A stretch of DNA of 7,101 nucleotides from Acidobacteriota bacterium (GTDB lineage: Bacteria > Acidobacteriota > Blastocatellia > Pyrinomonadales > Pyrinomonadaceae): positions 1-7,101 of the forward strand of contig QHXH01000018.1 in NCBI GenBank assembly GCA_003222855.1, given 5' to 3'. Below are positions 6,624 to 7,101 of this stretch, piece after piece. Under the pieces are notes generated by a model. The model saw nothing but the letters and a program-made list of their open reading frames with translations. It did not search any database and was not told the DNA's origin. The first letter of the stretch is position 1, and each line of letters begins with the position of its first letter. Made by a program: the position numbers and the translations under genes.

Positions 6624-6818
6624 ATGAATTCCGGTAATCGATGTCCGCGTTGCGAGGGCCGCCTAAGATCGTGGGGGGAGTTGAATGATGAAGAGCGGGA
6701 AATGGTAAGGCGCTTGCCGGCGTCGGCCGACTTTTCGCTGGAAGAACGCCAAGTGCGGCATCGCTGGTGTACGCGCTGCTGGTATGAAGATAGCGGTGAA
6801 TCCCCGACGCTCGTATGA
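6624..6818 (+). CDS. Small four-cysteine zinc-ribbon-like protein of unknown function
   Basis: This 64-residue protein has two CxxC knuckles, CPRC at 7-10 and CTRC at 49-52, the spacing of a small zinc ribbon. Between them is a charged, probably helical stretch (LNDEEREMVRRLP, 20-32), and the second knuckle is embedded in RHRWCTRCWYED. Two widely spaced CxxC pairs with conserved-looking tryptophans are unlikely in a chance frame, so I take it as a real gene. It starts 7 bases after the glnE stop, in the same orientation; a weak GAGTGAG overlapping the glnE stop could serve as ribosome site, suggesting translation from the glnE message. A hairpin follows 11 bases after its stop. There is no membrane segment or signal peptide. 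I recognise no named family; nucleic-acid or protein binding is the generic expectation for a lone zinc ribbon. A role in glutamine synthetase control is suggested only by position. Confidence 0.65.
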   Translation: MNSGNRCPRCEGRLRSWGELNDEEREMVRRLPASADFSLEERQVRHRWCTRCWYEDSGESPTLV

Positions 6819-6829
6819 AGTAACACACC

Positions 6830-6847
6830 TCGTCGCTGGTGCGACGA
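6830..6847 (+). terminator. Hairpin after the zinc-ribbon gene, possible transcript end
   Basis: TCGTCGC (6830-6836) pairs perfectly with GCGACGA (6841-6847) around a TGGT loop, 11 bases after the stop of the small gene. There is no following T run (it reads AAAAC), so intrinsic termination would be weak. The placement at the end of the glnE-small gene pair is its main support. Confidence 0.35.
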
Positions 6848-6931
6848 AAACTAGCCAACGGTGCACACAGATCCGCATGGAAAAATGAAGAAGACTCATC
6901 GCCTTGCGGCCTTCGTGTGGATTGGTCTTAT

Positions 6932-6998
6932 GTTCGTGTGATTTCGTGGTTTGCTTTGCAGATGAATCACGAGAACCAAACCACGAAATCACACGAAC
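6932..6998. repeat. Perfect 22-bp inverted repeat with 23-nt loop
   Basis: The arms 6932-6953 and 6977-6998 are exactly complementary over 22 bases; the left arm begins GTTCGTGTGATTTCGTGG. Related short words surround it: TTCGTGTGG at 6912-6920, and ATCACGA at 6966-6972 and 7006-7012. The hairpin therefore seems built from diverged TTCGTG / CACGAA units. No T tract follows. It is intergenic and differs from the two other palindromic families in the window. Confidence 0.75.
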
Positions 6999-7052
6999 CA
7001 AGGAATCACGAAAAGAAACAAAGGTTCAGCTGATGAGTCAAGTATGTTATTA

Positions 7053-7101
7053 CCGTTTCAACGGTTTCCTTCATGGTCAGGGCCAAAGCCGTTGAAACGG
7101 C
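7053..7101. repeat. Second copy of the CCGTTTCAACGG element, inverted and cut by the window edge
   Basis: CCGTTTCAACGG (7053-7064) and CCGTTGAAACGG (7089-7100) are the same 12-bp inverted arms as in the element at 3165-3322. The bases next to the arms show orientation. At 3219 the left arm is flanked G/C (GCCGTTTCAACGGC) and the right arm A/T (ACCGTTGAAACGGT); here it is the reverse, so this copy lies in the opposite direction. The loop also aligns better with the reverse complement of the first copy (GGTTT-CCTT at one end, AAAGCC at the other). No clear outer arm is present on its left, where the 22-bp inverted repeat sits instead. Confidence 0.7.

Noticed and set aside
6849..6931. A further gene or repeat between the hairpin at 6830-6847 and the 22-bp inverted repeat
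   Set aside because: Short frames exist but run into the repeats, and nothing resembles a protein family; I see only possible decayed repeat sequence (TTCGTGTGG at 6912-6920).

Overview
The window reads as an ordinary bacterial chromosome segment, moderately GC-rich, centred on nitrogen and arginine metabolism. It has three well-conserved housekeeping genes, one small likely gene, and intergenic spaces rich in palindromic repeats. The mix of a group-I beta glutamine synthetase with its adenylyltransferase, a biosynthetic arginine decarboxylase, and spacers with long REP/BIME-like inverted repeats fits a Gram-negative soil-type lineage. Acidobacteriota (Blastocatellia-like) is my best guess, made from style and not from a search.

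Layout. Positions 1-1213 on the minus strand hold the first 404 codons of a biosynthetic arginine decarboxylase (speA), which runs off the left edge and probably starts at TTG. A 470-bp divergent intergenic region (1214-1683) contains a perfect-consensus sigma70 promoter (TTGACA, 16 bp, TATAAT) reading right. That promoter drives a type I glutamine synthetase (glnA, 1684-3105) with an intact adenylylation tyrosine (Tyr401). A 625-bp spacer follows (3106-3730). It holds a small hairpin next to the glnA stop, a 158-bp symmetric double inverted repeat, a strong intrinsic terminator (3373-3404), and a second, unrelated 121-bp palindromic element. Next comes glnE (3731-6616, GTG start), the two-headed adenylyltransferase/deadenylase that modifies glutamine synthetase. 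Seven bases after its stop lies a 64-codon gene for a four-cysteine zinc-ribbon-like protein (6624-6818). The right end (6819-7101) is non-coding: a perfect 22-bp inverted repeat, then a second, oppositely oriented copy of the inner core of the 158-bp element, cut by the window edge.

How it works together. GlnA makes glutamine from glutamate and ammonia. GlnE switches GlnA off by adding AMP to its tyrosine and on again by removing it, normally under PII control; no PII gene is visible here. SpeA uses arginine to make agmatine for polyamines. The enzyme and its modifier are neighbours in the same orientation, but an intrinsic terminator and repeats separate them, so they probably form separate transcription units.

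I see no phage, defence, CRISPR or transposase genes. The least-described part of the window is its repeat content: three structurally distinct palindromic families in about 400 bp of total element length, one of them present twice in opposite orientations.
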